Below, one piece after another: positions 1 through 9,812 of a stretch of 64,000 nt of DNA (position 1 is its first letter; each line of letters starts with the position of its first letter). The translations under genes were made by a program, and so were the position numbers. The notes beneath the pieces were generated by a model. That model did not search any database, was not told where the DNA came from, and saw only the letters and a program-made list of their open reading frames with translations. Where the stretch lies: NCBI GenBank assembly GCA_964404255.1, contig CAYOJJ010000003.1, forward strand, positions 124,001 to 188,000, in the 5' to 3' direction. The stretch is from JAFDZW01 sp964404255. GTDB lineage: Bacteria; Bacteroidota; Ignavibacteria; Palsa-1295.

Positions 1-456
1 ACCTTTATTCCTGAGACAAAGCTTATTGCAGAGCTATTGCGCGATTTCCAGCATAAGAAACTTCACCTTGCAATAGTGATCGATGAATTCGGCGGCACGG
101 CCGGTATCGTAACCCTCGAAGATATTATTGAAGAGATCGTCGGCGAAATTCATGATGAGTATGACGAAGAATTGCATCCGGTCATAAATGATGGCCCTAA
201 TCGCTCGATGACACTTTCGGCAAATCTGACCGTAGAAGATGCTAATGGTTACCTGGAGCCGGCATTCGATGGGTTTCATATTCCATCAGGCGATGAGTAT
301 GATTCGGTTGGTGGATTTATCACCAAACTCTTCGGCCATATTCCTGAGATGCAGGAATCGGTTGAAACCGATGGAATAAAATTTACCGTTCTCAAACGAA
401 CGCCGAAAGAAGTGATTCAGGTAATGGTCGAAGATCGGAGACCGGAGAGAGAATGA
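1..456 (+). CDS. CNNM/CBS-pair membrane protein (CorC/HlyC type), 3' part
   Basis: The frame is open from the first base, so the N-terminal membrane (DUF21/CNNM) domain and most of the CBS pair lie outside the window. What is visible is the end of the second CBS domain, with the family signature DEFGGTAGIVTLEDIIEEI, followed by the small C-terminal CorC_HlyC (transporter-associated) domain ending in FTVLKRTPKEVIQVMVEDR. Proteins of this family are inner-membrane proteins linked to divalent-cation efflux; in gliding Bacteroidota a paralogue is GldE. The stop codon overlaps the next start (ATGA), so it is probably co-transcribed with the OmpA-type gene downstream. Family assignment is firm; the substrate is not. 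Confidence 0.85.
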   Translation, partial: TFIPETKLIAELLRDFQHKKLHLAIVIDEFGGTAGIVTLEDIIEEIVGEIHDEYDEELHPVINDGPNRSMTLSANLTVEDANGYLEPAFDGFHIPSGDEYDSVGGFITKLFGHIPEMQESVETDGIKFTVLKRTPKEVIQVMVEDRRPERE

Positions 457-2495
457 TGCGCCTACATCTCGGAGTGGTAATTATTGTGCTAACGGCTATC
501 ACAGCCTTTGGCACCCGTACTTCATTAGCCCAGCCGAAAAAAGAAGCGCTCGATGCGAGCCGCTACGGATTCGATCTCGAACGTCAGGGAAAATTTTCCG
601 AAGCCTTATTCGAATATAATAAAGCGATCGCTGCCGACCCCAACTATCCGTATCCTGTCGAGCGTATCGGCTCGATGTACCAGAAACTTCATAATTATCC
701 TAAAGCGATCGAGTTCTTGAAGCGCACGCTCGTGCTCGATTCCAACTACGACGACTATACCTACTATAATCTGGGGTATTGTTATAAAATGATGCATAAG
801 CTCGATACAGCGCTTATTTATTATAGAGTGTTTTCTTCCCGTATGAAGCCGTTGGTCCCTGAAGATTCTGCCGCTTTGCGCGATGCCGAATTTTTAGAGA
901 CCTATACCGAGAAAAGCATCGAACTTCAGAAACAGCCGAAGAATACCAGCGACCCGGTAAAACTTACCGGTGATATCAACACGCCCTACGACGATTATGC
1001 GCCGGTCATCACCGCCGATGGAAGCTTATTATTCTATACCTCGCGTCGCCCTTCGACTAATGTATCGAAGTATACCGAGACTAAAGATTACGGTGACGAT
1101 ATTTTTGCAAGCAAGCGTGATAATAATGGCAACTGGATGGGTTCGGTCGCCTTGCCCGGGCCGATAAGCTCGAAGGATGACGAAGGTGCCGCCGGTATTG
1201 CTCCGGACGGACAAAAGGTGTATTACTCGCTGTGCCGCCGCCCCGATGGTTACGGCGATTGTGATATTTATTCCAGCGTCCTGAACGGTACCGATTGGAG
1301 CAAGCCGATGAATCTCGGACGTGAATTCAACTCTCCCGCCTGGGACGGACAGCCTTCGATCGCACCGGATGGCAACTCCATGTATTTTAGCAGCCGGCGC
1401 CCTGGTTCTACCGATGGCTCTGAAGATATCTATGTTTCCTACCGTAATACCGATGGTACCTGGGGTTTACCGATCAATCTCGGCCCGACGATTAATACCT
1501 CGTATAGCGAACGTTCACCCTTCATTGCTTCCGACGGAGTAACGCTCTATTTTTCCTCGAACGGACATCCGGGTTACGGAGGGCACGATTTGTTTATGAC
1601 GCGCAAGCAATCGGATCGAACCTGGAGCGAGCCGAAAAATCTTGGTTCACCGATCAATTCTTCCGATGATGATGAATTTCTCAGCATTCCTGCAAAAGGC
1701 AAGACCGCTTACTATTCGAGCCGCCGTGGGAATACCGGTCTTGATATTTACGAAGCCGTGCTTCCGCCTGATCTTGCACCGCTGCCGGTTACGCTCGTTA
1801 CCGGTAGCGTAATCGATAAGCGCACCCGTAAGCCTATCGGCGCAAAGATCGAACTATCCGATCTTTCCAACGATGAGCTCGTCGGCACCTATGCTTCCAA
1901 CAGTGCCACCGGTGTCTTTTACTTTACCGCTACTGCCGGAAAAAATTATGGGGTGACCGCAACCGCTCCGAAATACATTTTCTATTCCCAGCATTTTTCG
2001 GTTGCCGATTCGGCAAAGTATAATGAGCTTCATTATACAATCGAGCTTTCGCCGGTCGATACCAGTGCTCCCCTTGCCTCTACTACTAATCCTGACGATA
2101 ACGATTCAAATAAGAACAAGAATAAAAATACTACGAATACAAATACCGGTGAAACTCCACACACTTTAAATAATATTTTCTTCGATTTTAATAAGGCAAC
2201 GCTGCGCAAAGAATCTGTTACCGAGTTGCGAAATCTGGTACAATTCCTTAACGAGCAGCCGAAGATCAGGATCGAGATCTCCGGTCATACCGATAGCGTC
2301 GGTACGCCGGAATACAACCATAAGCTTTCGCAGGAGCGCGCCGAAGCTGTCCGCGAATATCTTGTCTCTCATGGTATTCATGGAAACAGAGTCGTTGCCA
2401 AAGGCTATGGTGAAACAAAACCGGTCGCGCCGAACGATACCGAAGAAAACCGGCAGAAGAACCGCCGTACCGAGTTTACCATCCTCAAGCAATAA
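453..2495 (+). CDS. OmpA-family lipoprotein-like envelope protein with TPR and PD40 repeats
   Basis: This 680-residue protein has a signal peptide (first ~26 residues, ending SLAQ), TPR repeats (about 35-130), WD40-like PD40 beta-propeller repeats (about 165-440, with several DG..LYFSS motifs), a carboxypeptidase-regulatory-like beta domain (about 445-530), a low-complexity N/K/T linker and a C-terminal OmpA peptidoglycan-binding domain (about 570-680). The OmpA domain contains the GHTDSVG and NRRTEF signatures. This architecture is typical of Bacteroidota outer-membrane-associated proteins related to PorE of the T9SS. It probably anchors a periplasmic complex to peptidoglycan. The start overlaps the preceding stop (ATGA); an alternative start is the second Met. 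Confidence 0.9.
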   Translation: MMRLHLGVVIIVLTAITAFGTRTSLAQPKKEALDASRYGFDLERQGKFSEALFEYNKAIAADPNYPYPVERIGSMYQKLHNYPKAIEFLKRTLVLDSNYDDYTYYNLGYCYKMMHKLDTALIYYRVFSSRMKPLVPEDSAALRDAEFLETYTEKSIELQKQPKNTSDPVKLTGDINTPYDDYAPVITADGSLLFYTSRRPSTNVSKYTETKDYGDDIFASKRDNNGNWMGSVALPGPISSKDDEGAAGIAPDGQKVYYSLCRRPDGYGDCDIYSSVLNGTDWSKPMNLGREFNSPAWDGQPSIAPDGNSMYFSSRRPGSTDGSEDIYVSYRNTDGTWGLPINLGPTINTSYSERSPFIASDGVTLYFSSNGHPGYGGHDLFMTRKQSDRTWSEPKNLGSPINSSDDDEFLSIPAKGKTAYYSSRRGNTGLDIYEAVLPPDLAPLPVTLVTGSVIDKRTRKPIGAKIELSDLSNDELVGTYASNSATGVFYFTATAGKNYGVTATAPKYIFYSQHFSVADSAKYNELHYTIELSPVDTSAPLASTTNPDDNDSNKNKNKNTTNTNTGETPHTLNNIFFDFNKATLRKESVTELRNLVQFLNEQPKIRIEISGHTDSVGTPEYNHKLSQERAEAVREYLVSHGIHGNRVVAKGYGETKPVAPNDTEENRQKNRRTEFTILKQ

Positions 2496-2497
2496 CA

Positions 2498-3061
2498 ATG
2501 CGCATCGGCCTTTTCGGTGGGATGTTCGATCCTCCGCATATCGGGCATCTGATCCTTGCCGAGCGGACCGTCGATCTGCTTGCACTCGATACGATAATAA
2601 TTTTTCCGGCCGGCAATCATCCGACTAAACCGACGATCACTCCGGCCAGCGACCGCTTGGAGCTTTGCCGCCGTACTTTTACCGATAATCCGAAATTCGT
2701 TGTATCCGATATCGAGGTAAAGCGGGAAACACCATCTTACTCTATCGATACCATAAAAGCATTTAAGCAGCAATATCCTGAGACGGAGCTCTTTCTCTGC
2801 ATCGGCGCGGATAATGCCGCGAGTTTCCATCAGTGGCATCTCCCTGAGGAAATAGTAAAACTCTGTAGTATTGTGGTATGGGCCCGGAAATCGATATCGA
2901 TCGATTCGCCTTTCGCAAACTTTATGCAGGTACTTCCCACTCCTCTGCTTCATATCTCCTCTACGGAAATTCGTCAGATCGTCGCCGATGGGCAGAGCAT
3001 TCGGTATATGGTCACCGATGCCGCCCGGGAATATATTATGGCTAACGGATTATACCGGTAA
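2498..3061 (+). CDS. nadD: Nicotinate-nucleotide adenylyltransferase
   Basis: NadD transfers AMP from ATP to nicotinate mononucleotide to make deamido-NAD in the NAD pathway. The 187 residues show the nucleotidyltransferase start GLFGGMFDPPHIGH (the HxGH site) and the C-terminal ISSTEIR motif. Length is normal for the family. It begins 2 bases after the OmpA gene stop and ends inside the convergent mfd gene (12-base overlap of the tails). NadD supplies NAD, which the nearby LigA uses, but no operon link exists. Confidence 0.95.
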   Translation: MRIGLFGGMFDPPHIGHLILAERTVDLLALDTIIIFPAGNHPTKPTITPASDRLELCRRTFTDNPKFVVSDIEVKRETPSYSIDTIKAFKQQYPETELFLCIGADNAASFHQWHLPEEIVKLCSIVVWARKSISIDSPFANFMQVLPTPLLHISSTEIRQIVADGQSIRYMVTDAAREYIMANGLYR

Positions 3062-6000
3062 TACCGAGGCGCCCTGGGTGGAGCTCGAGAGAGTTTGTAA
3101 GAGTGTTTCTATTTCCTTCAGTCGTTCGATATTCCGTTCTTTGCTCTGCAATTTGATAAGCAGACGCAGTTTCTTTCCTTCCGATTGCAGGCGTACTCTC
3201 GATTCACCGATCACCTTGAAGCTATCGAGAATTTTCGGGAAGAACTGTTGGTAGTATTCGCTTTGCTCTTCATCGGGAAGAATAATTCGCAAAAGCCGGG
3301 CCGCATCATCAAAGGCCAGCCCCTTAAAGCCAAGACTTATCGTCAGCGCGCGAATAGCCGTGATATGACAAAGATTATCGACCTCCTCCGGCAGACTGCC
3401 GAAGCGATCGACAAGCTCCTTTATTACTTCATCGAGTTCTTGCTGATTCGTCAGCCGCGAGAAGCGCTGGTAGAAGGCGAAGCGTTCGGCATCGTCTTCG
3501 ATATAATGTTCAGGAATAAGCGCATCCACGCCGAGCGATAGCTTGACGGTCTCAGCATCGTCGAGGCCGCGTTTAATAAACGGGTTCTTGCGTTGAGTAG
3601 TCGGAATATCCTTGAAGAGTTCTTTAAATTCTTCCTCTTTAAGTTCATCGACTGCTTCGGCAAGCGTCTTCTGGAAGAGTTCGAAACCGATCTCATTAAT
3701 AAAGCCGGATTGTTCGGCGCCGAGCAGATTACCGGCACCACGAATTTCAAGATCGCGCATCGCAAGCTGGAAGCCCGCTCCTAATTCGGAGAATTCTTCC
3801 ATTGCTTCAAGACGACGAAGCGAATCTTTCGACAGGCTTTTGATCGGTATGGTGACGAGAAAACAATAGGCCTGTTCGTTCGAACGGCCGACTCGTCCGC
3901 GAAGCTGGTACAACTCCGCTAAACCAAAATTATGAGCACGATTAATGATGATCGTATTCGCATTCGGGACGTCGAGGCCCGATTCCACGATCTTCGTTGC
4001 GACAAGAATATCGATTCGTCGTTCGAGAAAATCGCGCATCGTCTTTTCAATAGCCGTCGAAGGCATTTGGCCATGGACGATACCAACACGGGCGCGAGGT
4101 GCCAGCTCTTTCAACTTGATCGAGAACAACTCGATGTCATTGACCTTATCGTGAATAGCATAGATCTGCCCTCCGCGTTCCATTTCGCGGGCAATAGCTT
4201 TCTTAACCGCTCCACTATCAATATCGGTCAGAATTTCGGTAATGATTGGCAATCTATTCTTAGGTGGTGTCTCAATGACCGATAGATCGCGCGCACCGAG
4301 CAAAGAGAAATTGAGTGTTCTTGGGATCGGTGTCGCTGTTAAGGTAAGTGTATCTACGGTCGCGCGAAGCTGGCGAAGTTTTTCTTTCGCCGCTACGCCG
4401 AAGCGGTGCTCTTCATCGATAATAAGCAAACCGAGATCTTTGAAGACCACATCTTTCGAAAGGATACGATGCGTGCCGATGAGCACATCGATCTTTCCCT
4501 CGGCAAGCTTTGCAAGGATCTCCTTTTGCTGCTTTGCCGATTTGAATCGCGATAGTGAAGCAACGCTTACGCCGAAGCGATCGAGCCGATCGGCAAAGGA
4601 GCGCTCATGCTGTTCGGCAAGAATGGTCGTCGGTACGAGCACCGCCACCTGTTTCTTATCGATCGTTGCTTTCATGGCGGCACGCATAGCGACTTCCGTT
4701 TTGCCGTATCCGACGTCGCCGCAGACAAGCCTATCCATCGGAGAATTGGATTCCATATCGTTCTTCACCTCTCCTGTTGCTCTGGCCTGATCGGGAGTAT
4801 CCTCATACAAGAAGGCGGCTTCCATCTCTTTCTGGATAACATCATCGTCCGAAAAAGCGAACCCGTGAAGCTTTTTACGTTTAGCATAGAGACTGATAAG
4901 ATCGCGGGCTATATCTTTAAGCCGTTTCTTAGTGCGCTCTTTTGTTCTTGCCCATTCGGCAGAGCCGAGTTTAGAAAGCTTTACAGTGGAGGCATCAATA
5001 TCGGCCGCCGAGTATTTTGAAAGCTTGGAAATAAAATCGAGATTAACGAAAAGCACATCGTTATCACGATAGCTAAGGCGGACTACTTCCTGCTTCGAGC
5101 CCTGAATATCGATCGTATCGAGCCCCATGAACTTGCCGATACCTTTATCTTCATGCACGAGCAGATCGCCGCGTTTGAGCGAGCGAAGCTCACGAAGCGA
5201 TATCCCTTTCGAACGCGAACTGCGCTTTTTACTCGCGGCTCCCTGCTCACGTTTACGGCCGAAAAGCTCGTGTTCGGTAAACACAACCGTCTTTGACGTG
5301 GCAGGAAGAATAAAACCACTGGATAGCGAAGGAACAATAAATTTCAATACACCTCTTGTATTGGCTTCCTCGATTTCTATTCCCGGAAGCTCTCCTGTTT
5401 CTTCATCCGATTCGTCTTCTTTCAATAACAGATCTTCCAGGCGGCCAATAAGATCGCGGTTTTCCGCAGTAATGAGTACCGTAGTACCGGCAGCAAGCAG
5501 TTTTTCTATTTCCGAGCGAATGAGTTTAAGATTTGCCTGAAAGTTCGGCTGGCGTCGAATACCGAGATCGATCGCTTCGTATCCTTCGGCTTCGATAGTG
5601 GAGATAATTACTGCGTTGAGCTTACCTATGGCATCGAGCGCGGTTACTGCCCCGATCTCTTCAAGCTTGTTCTTTATATGCTCCGGCTCGAAGAGCAGGC
5701 TCAGTGTATCGTTCGGAAGATACTCGAAGACCGAAGAATCCTGTACGTTCGTTTCTTTATCGAGCGTATTCGGAATAAGAGCGAGTTCCGAACGGTGAGC
5801 AATCGAGCGCTGACTGATAATATCGAACTCGCGAATGGATTCGATCGTATCCCCGAAAAATTCGATACGATATGGTACGGTCTCGGTAAAGGGAAAGACA
5901 TCGATGATACCACCTCGAACTGCATAATCGCCACAGCTATCGACAAAGGTCTTGCGTTCGAACCAATGGTCCTTCAGCCATTCCTGCAGCAGATCGAATC

Positions 6001-6478
6001 CTACTTCTTCATTTGCTTTTATGGTAAGCGTCTGGCCTTTGAATGCTTCCGGAGCCGGAATGGCGAGCGAAAGGCATTCTGCCTGAGCAATAATGATAAG
6101 CGGTGAAGTTGCGGCACTGATACGCTCGATCGCTTCGAGCAGTTGCCCAATGTTTTCGGTATCGGCAGAATTTTTATACAGCGCTTTTGAAACCGAAGAC
6201 CGCCGCTCGACCTGAGAGAATAGAACGATCGATTCTTCCGGAATTAACCTGGCCAGATCATCATAAAGGCGCTCGGTTTCCGCCGTCGATTCCGAGACAA
6301 TAAAGATCGTCCGTTTAAGCTCATGAAAAAGATAAGTAAGCGTCAGCGCATCGAAAGAAGGCTGCATGCCGCTAATGCGCAGCCGTGTGGCACCTGTGCG
6401 GAGGCGCTCACTTAGATCCGAGGATCTTAGAACCGGAGCGACGATCTGCTCAAGCGTTTTTAAAGGGGACGTTGTCAT
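3050..6478 (-). CDS. mfd: Transcription-repair coupling factor
   Basis: Mfd removes RNA polymerase stalled at DNA lesions and recruits UvrA. The protein (about 1142 residues) has the UvrB-like N-terminal module, the RNAP-interacting CarD-like domain (RGDLLVHEDKGIGKF, near residue 450), RecG-like SF2 motor motifs including GDVGYGKTEV (near 590) and DEEHRFG (near 690), a TRG motif region (RGRVGRSNEQAYCF) and the C-terminal TRCF domain. I chose the ATG at 6478; a GTG at 6496 would add six residues. A strong hairpin lies just upstream, so it probably has its own promoter. Confidence 0.96.
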   Translation of the reverse strand: MTTSPLKTLEQIVAPVLRSSDLSERLRTGATRLRISGMQPSFDALTLTYLFHELKRTIFIVSESTAETERLYDDLARLIPEESIVLFSQVERRSSVSKALYKNSADTENIGQLLEAIERISAATSPLIIIAQAECLSLAIPAPEAFKGQTLTIKANEEVGFDLLQEWLKDHWFERKTFVDSCGDYAVRGGIIDVFPFTETVPYRIEFFGDTIESIREFDIISQRSIAHRSELALIPNTLDKETNVQDSSVFEYLPNDTLSLLFEPEHIKNKLEEIGAVTALDAIGKLNAVIISTIEAEGYEAIDLGIRRQPNFQANLKLIRSEIEKLLAAGTTVLITAENRDLIGRLEDLLLKEDESDEETGELPGIEIEEANTRGVLKFIVPSLSSGFILPATSKTVVFTEHELFGRKREQGAASKKRSSRSKGISLRELRSLKRGDLLVHEDKGIGKFMGLDTIDIQGSKQEVVRLSYRDNDVLFVNLDFISKLSKYSAADIDASTVKLSKLGSAEWARTKERTKKRLKDIARDLISLYAKRKKLHGFAFSDDDVIQKEMEAAFLYEDTPDQARATGEVKNDMESNSPMDRLVCGDVGYGKTEVAMRAAMKATIDKKQVAVLVPTTILAEQHERSFADRLDRFGVSVASLSRFKSAKQQKEILAKLAEGKIDVLIGTHRILSKDVVFKDLGLLIIDEEHRFGVAAKEKLRQLRATVDTLTLTATPIPRTLNFSLLGARDLSVIETPPKNRLPIITEILTDIDSGAVKKAIAREMERGGQIYAIHDKVNDIELFSIKLKELAPRARVGIVHGQMPSTAIEKTMRDFLERRIDILVATKIVESGLDVPNANTIIINRAHNFGLAELYQLRGRVGRSNEQAYCFLVTIPIKSLSKDSLRRLEAMEEFSELGAGFQLAMRDLEIRGAGNLLGAEQSGFINEIGFELFQKTLAEAVDELKEEEFKELFKDIPTTQRKNPFIKRGLDDAETVKLSLGVDALIPEHYIEDDAERFAFYQRFSRLTNQQELDEVIKELVDRFGSLPEEVDNLCHITAIRALTISLGFKGLAFDDAARLLRIILPDEEQSEYYQQFFPKILDSFKVIGESRVRLQSEGKKLRLLIKLQSKERNIERLKEIETLLQTLSSSTQGASVLPV

Positions 6479-6502
6479 AAATCTTTTAAAAAGCACAATA
6501 AG

Positions 6503-6536
6503 CCCACCCGCCCTCGTGATTTTGGGGGCGGGTGGG
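6503..6536 (-). terminator. GC-rich hairpin between the 6559 gene and mfd
   Basis: CCCACCCGCCC (6503-6513) pairs perfectly with GGGCGGGTGGG (6526-6536). It follows the stop of the minus-strand membrane gene and precedes the mfd start. No long U tract follows, so it may be a terminator or an mRNA-end stabiliser. Confidence 0.6.
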
Positions 6537-6558
6537 TTGTAAGTTCATTAAACGCTAA

Positions 6559-7740
6559 TTATTGCAAGAATATCTCTGGAGCAGAATCGGGCGGAACGGT
6601 GGGCTCCGGAGTATGGTAATCAAGCGGCCCTTCCAGGCGGGTACGCAGATCGTAATAGAATGTGGTGATATAAGCCGGAATAACCGAACTTAGCAGAAGA
6701 GTACTAATAAGCTGCGTAATAATAAGGGTACCGATTAAGGTAAAATACCAATCTACCATTGTTCTGATATGAAGATCCGTACCTTGAAAATATTGCTGGA
6801 CGGCCGTATAATCCGGCTTAAAAATAGCGGAGAATGGAAGTTTAACGATAGTGCTCACTATAGCAAATAGTATCGCAAAAATAAAGCTTATTCCAATGAT
6901 CCTAAAAAAATGACCTTTGGTAAGGATAACACTCCGCTTTATGGATTCGAACGGCCCGAGATGCTCCGATACTAATGCCACCTGGCAGAACATCGTACGA
7001 ATCAGAGAATAACAAGCTAATCCCAGAGCAATGAAAAGACTCAGCGCCCCCAGTACTTTGGAAAGACCGAACCCTATTCCCACCACCAGTCCAAAACCGC
7101 AAGCCATAGCCAGGACAAAAAGAAATGCCTGCACTATCAGTAGCCACGCATTTCTTTTCAAGGCGTCAATAAAGATCTTGCCCGTCGGTAACTGTCGTTC
7201 TTCAAAGACCCGGCAGGTAATATCCAACGTTGCGGCAGTATGAAGTACAGAACCAAGGATCAGGACTACCACCCCGAGTATAAGCTGGACAACAATACCG
7301 AGAAAAAAACTTGCAATGGTATCTCCGGAGGGCACCGAATAGGTTTGTTTAAAATCAGTTGTAATACTATCAAGATAGTGGCGGGCCTGAGCTTTCTGAT
7401 CGCTCTGTGAGGATGATCCCGCTATTCGTTCGTAGGCCGAATCGATCGACCCGAAAACCTCAGGATAGGAAAGGCGATAGAGGCTCAATCCCGGATTTTC
7501 TTTTACCGCTACTACGACGGCATCGCGAATCATGCGTTCTCCCTGGGGAGTGGAAAGATGGTATTCAGAGCACCAATCTTCTATACTCTGGGAAACAGAA
7601 GTGGTGGTCAGATACAATATCCCATAACCGGGTGCCAGGCAGATGATCCATAATAAAGCGACTTTCGCCCATGATCGCTTGATGATACGAACGGTCTCGC
7701 CAATAATTGCGCCAAGATCTAAGGGATGCGATGGAATCAT
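6559..7740 (-). CDS. Multi-pass membrane protein of unknown function
   Basis: The 393-residue protein has one N-terminal membrane segment (about residues 23-43), a soluble loop of about 95 residues, and then a cluster of about five hydrophobic segments (about 145-345). The layout resembles the glycerophosphoryl-diester-phosphodiesterase membrane domain/YciC-type families, but no catalytic motif is visible. The C-terminus is proline-rich. It starts 3 bases downstream of ligA on the same strand, suggesting co-transcription. The function cannot be named. Confidence 0.8.
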   Translation of the reverse strand: MIPSHPLDLGAIIGETVRIIKRSWAKVALLWIICLAPGYGILYLTTTSVSQSIEDWCSEYHLSTPQGERMIRDAVVVAVKENPGLSLYRLSYPEVFGSIDSAYERIAGSSSQSDQKAQARHYLDSITTDFKQTYSVPSGDTIASFFLGIVVQLILGVVVLILGSVLHTAATLDITCRVFEERQLPTGKIFIDALKRNAWLLIVQAFLFVLAMACGFGLVVGIGFGLSKVLGALSLFIALGLACYSLIRTMFCQVALVSEHLGPFESIKRSVILTKGHFFRIIGISFIFAILFAIVSTIVKLPFSAIFKPDYTAVQQYFQGTDLHIRTMVDWYFTLIGTLIITQLISTLLLSSVIPAYITTFYYDLRTRLEGPLDYHTPEPTVPPDSAPEIFLQ

Positions 7741-7743
7741 AAG

Positions 7744-9774
7744 TTATAAAGCCTGAATAAATTCTTCTTCAGAAAGTACTTTTACTCCAAGTTCGTTCGC
7801 CTTGGTAAGTTTCGAACCTGCTTCAACGCCGGCGACCACATAATCGGTCTTTTTACTTACCGACCCGCTCGTTTTGCCGCCACGCTGCTCGATCTTTTCT
7901 TTTGCTTCATCGCGCGTCATGCTCGAAAGCGTGCCGGTGAGCACAAAGGTTTTCCCCGCAAAGAATTCCGAAGCGATCTGCTCAGCCTGAGTTACTTTTT
8001 CAAAATTAAGCCCGGCACGCTTAAGCCGTTCGAGAATTTTCTTATTTTTTGAATTCCTGAAATATTGGTAAATGCTCGAAGCGATCTCAGGGCCAATTCC
8101 TTCGACCTCGTCTATTGCTTCGACCGAGGCTTCTGAAAGGATATCGATAGAACCGAAGGCTTTGATCAGCAGCTTCGCAATACTTTCGCCGACGTGGCGG
8201 ATACCAAGGGCATATAATACTCTATCCGGCGGCTGTTCTTTACTACTTTCGATACCGGCCAGCAGGTTTTCCATTTTCTTTTTGCCCATGCGTTCGAGCG
8301 CCAGCAGTTCTTCCTGCTTCTCGTAAAGATCATAGACATCGGCGATCGAATGAATAAGCGAAGCCGCGACGAATTGCTCGACCGATTGCTCGCCGAGCCC
8401 CGCAATATCCATTGCTCCCCGCGAAGCGAAATGCGTAATGCGCGCGATCACCTGCGGCGGGCACTCCGGGTTTTCACAGAACCAGGCAACTTCTTCTTCC
8501 GGCCGCACGAGTTGGCTCCCGCAAGCCGGGCAGGTGGTCGGGTAATGAAATTTCTTTGAATTCTTGTGACGCTTATTGGTATCGACGCCCACAACTTTCG
8601 GTATGACCTCACCGCCGCGTTCGATGATAACGGTATCGCCAATGCGAATATCTTTACGTTCGATCTCATCGGCATTATGGAGCGTTGCCCGGCGAATGGT
8701 GATACCGGTGAGCTGTACCGGTTCAAGTTCTGCAACCGGAGTGATCGTCCCCATTCGACCGACTTGCAATGTAATATCATTGAGAACGGTCTTCGCTTGC
8801 TTGGCAAGAAATTTATAGGCGATGGCCCATCGCGGAGATTTCGCTACCGTGCCGAGTTCATCCTGCTCGGCAAGGGAGTTTACTTTTACTACTGCACCAT
8901 CGATCTCGAATGGAAGGCTATCTCGTTCATCCTGCCACTTCATGGCAAAAGCCATGATCTCATCGATCGAATGCACGAGAGTCGTTTCTTTGGAAACGGG
9001 AAAACCAAGTTCTTTCAGCGTTTCAAGACGTTTGGTATGTGTCGGCAAGACGCTATGATCGTCATCCGGAAGTAATAATTGATAAGCGGCAAATCTCAGA
9101 GGGCGTTTAGCAACTTCGCGGGTATCGAGCGTTTTCAACGTCCCGGCCGTGGAATTTCTCGGATTAGCAAATGGGGCTTCGCCGATCTCCTCGCGCTCGC
9201 GGTTCATTTTTCGAAAGCCTTCGATGTCCATAAAGACCTCGCCGCGAACTTCAAAGGATGTACCCGCTTTTGTTTTTGAGGAACGGATTGTCAGCGGAAT
9301 TGCCCTGATCGTCTTTACATTCGCCGTCACATCATCGCCGGTGACGCCATCCCCTCTTGTTGCTCCGCGAACCAGCTTACCATCTTCGTAGGTAAGAGTC
9401 ATTGCGACTCCATCGAACTTCAACTCACAGGTATAACCTTCCTTCGGTGAATGACCGAGCAACTCATTGATTCGCCGTTCGAAATCCCGGACTTCATCCT
9501 GATTATAAGTATTGGAGAGTGAAAGCATCGGTACCGAGTGCACGGCCGTAGGAAATGATTTCGTCGGTTCACCAGCAACGCGCTTTGTCGGCGAATCTTC
9601 CGAAGCATACTCGGGATGCTCGGCCTCGAGCTGTTCCAGCTTTTTTAGAAGAAGATCGTATTCCAGATCGCTGACCGAAGGCTGGGCCAGAACATAATAG
9701 CGGTAATCGTGCTCGCGGATCTCTTCGCGTAAGCGTTCTATAGTAGAAGCAATATCGCTCTTTTTCGATGCCAT
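7744..9774 (-). CDS. ligA: NAD-dependent DNA ligase
   Basis: LigA seals nicks in replication and repair using NAD. All domains of the 676-residue family are present: Ia (DHxYY-like EHDYRYYVL near the start), adenylation domain with the active-site lysine in CELKFDGVA (near residue 120), OB fold, four-cysteine zinc finger (CPACG ... CENPEC, about 410-435), helix-hairpin-helix repeats and a C-terminal BRCT domain (about 600-676). Length matches the E. coli enzyme. It shares the strand and close spacing with the membrane gene downstream. Confidence 0.97.
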   Translation of the reverse strand: MASKKSDIASTIERLREEIREHDYRYYVLAQPSVSDLEYDLLLKKLEQLEAEHPEYASEDSPTKRVAGEPTKSFPTAVHSVPMLSLSNTYNQDEVRDFERRINELLGHSPKEGYTCELKFDGVAMTLTYEDGKLVRGATRGDGVTGDDVTANVKTIRAIPLTIRSSKTKAGTSFEVRGEVFMDIEGFRKMNREREEIGEAPFANPRNSTAGTLKTLDTREVAKRPLRFAAYQLLLPDDDHSVLPTHTKRLETLKELGFPVSKETTLVHSIDEIMAFAMKWQDERDSLPFEIDGAVVKVNSLAEQDELGTVAKSPRWAIAYKFLAKQAKTVLNDITLQVGRMGTITPVAELEPVQLTGITIRRATLHNADEIERKDIRIGDTVIIERGGEVIPKVVGVDTNKRHKNSKKFHYPTTCPACGSQLVRPEEEVAWFCENPECPPQVIARITHFASRGAMDIAGLGEQSVEQFVAASLIHSIADVYDLYEKQEELLALERMGKKKMENLLAGIESSKEQPPDRVLYALGIRHVGESIAKLLIKAFGSIDILSEASVEAIDEVEGIGPEIASSIYQYFRNSKNKKILERLKRAGLNFEKVTQAEQIASEFFAGKTFVLTGTLSSMTRDEAKEKIEQRGGKTSGSVSKKTDYVVAGVEAGSKLTKANELGVKVLSEEEFIQAL

Positions 9775-9812
9775 AGCATTACGAAGATACGATACGGTTT
9801 TTTAGGAAGCCA

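Noticed and set aside
5678..6106. Plus-strand ORFs inside mfd, ligA and rpoB (for example here, 8566-9075, 60944-61258)
   Set aside because: They are antisense frames of strongly conserved genes and show no protein-like features.
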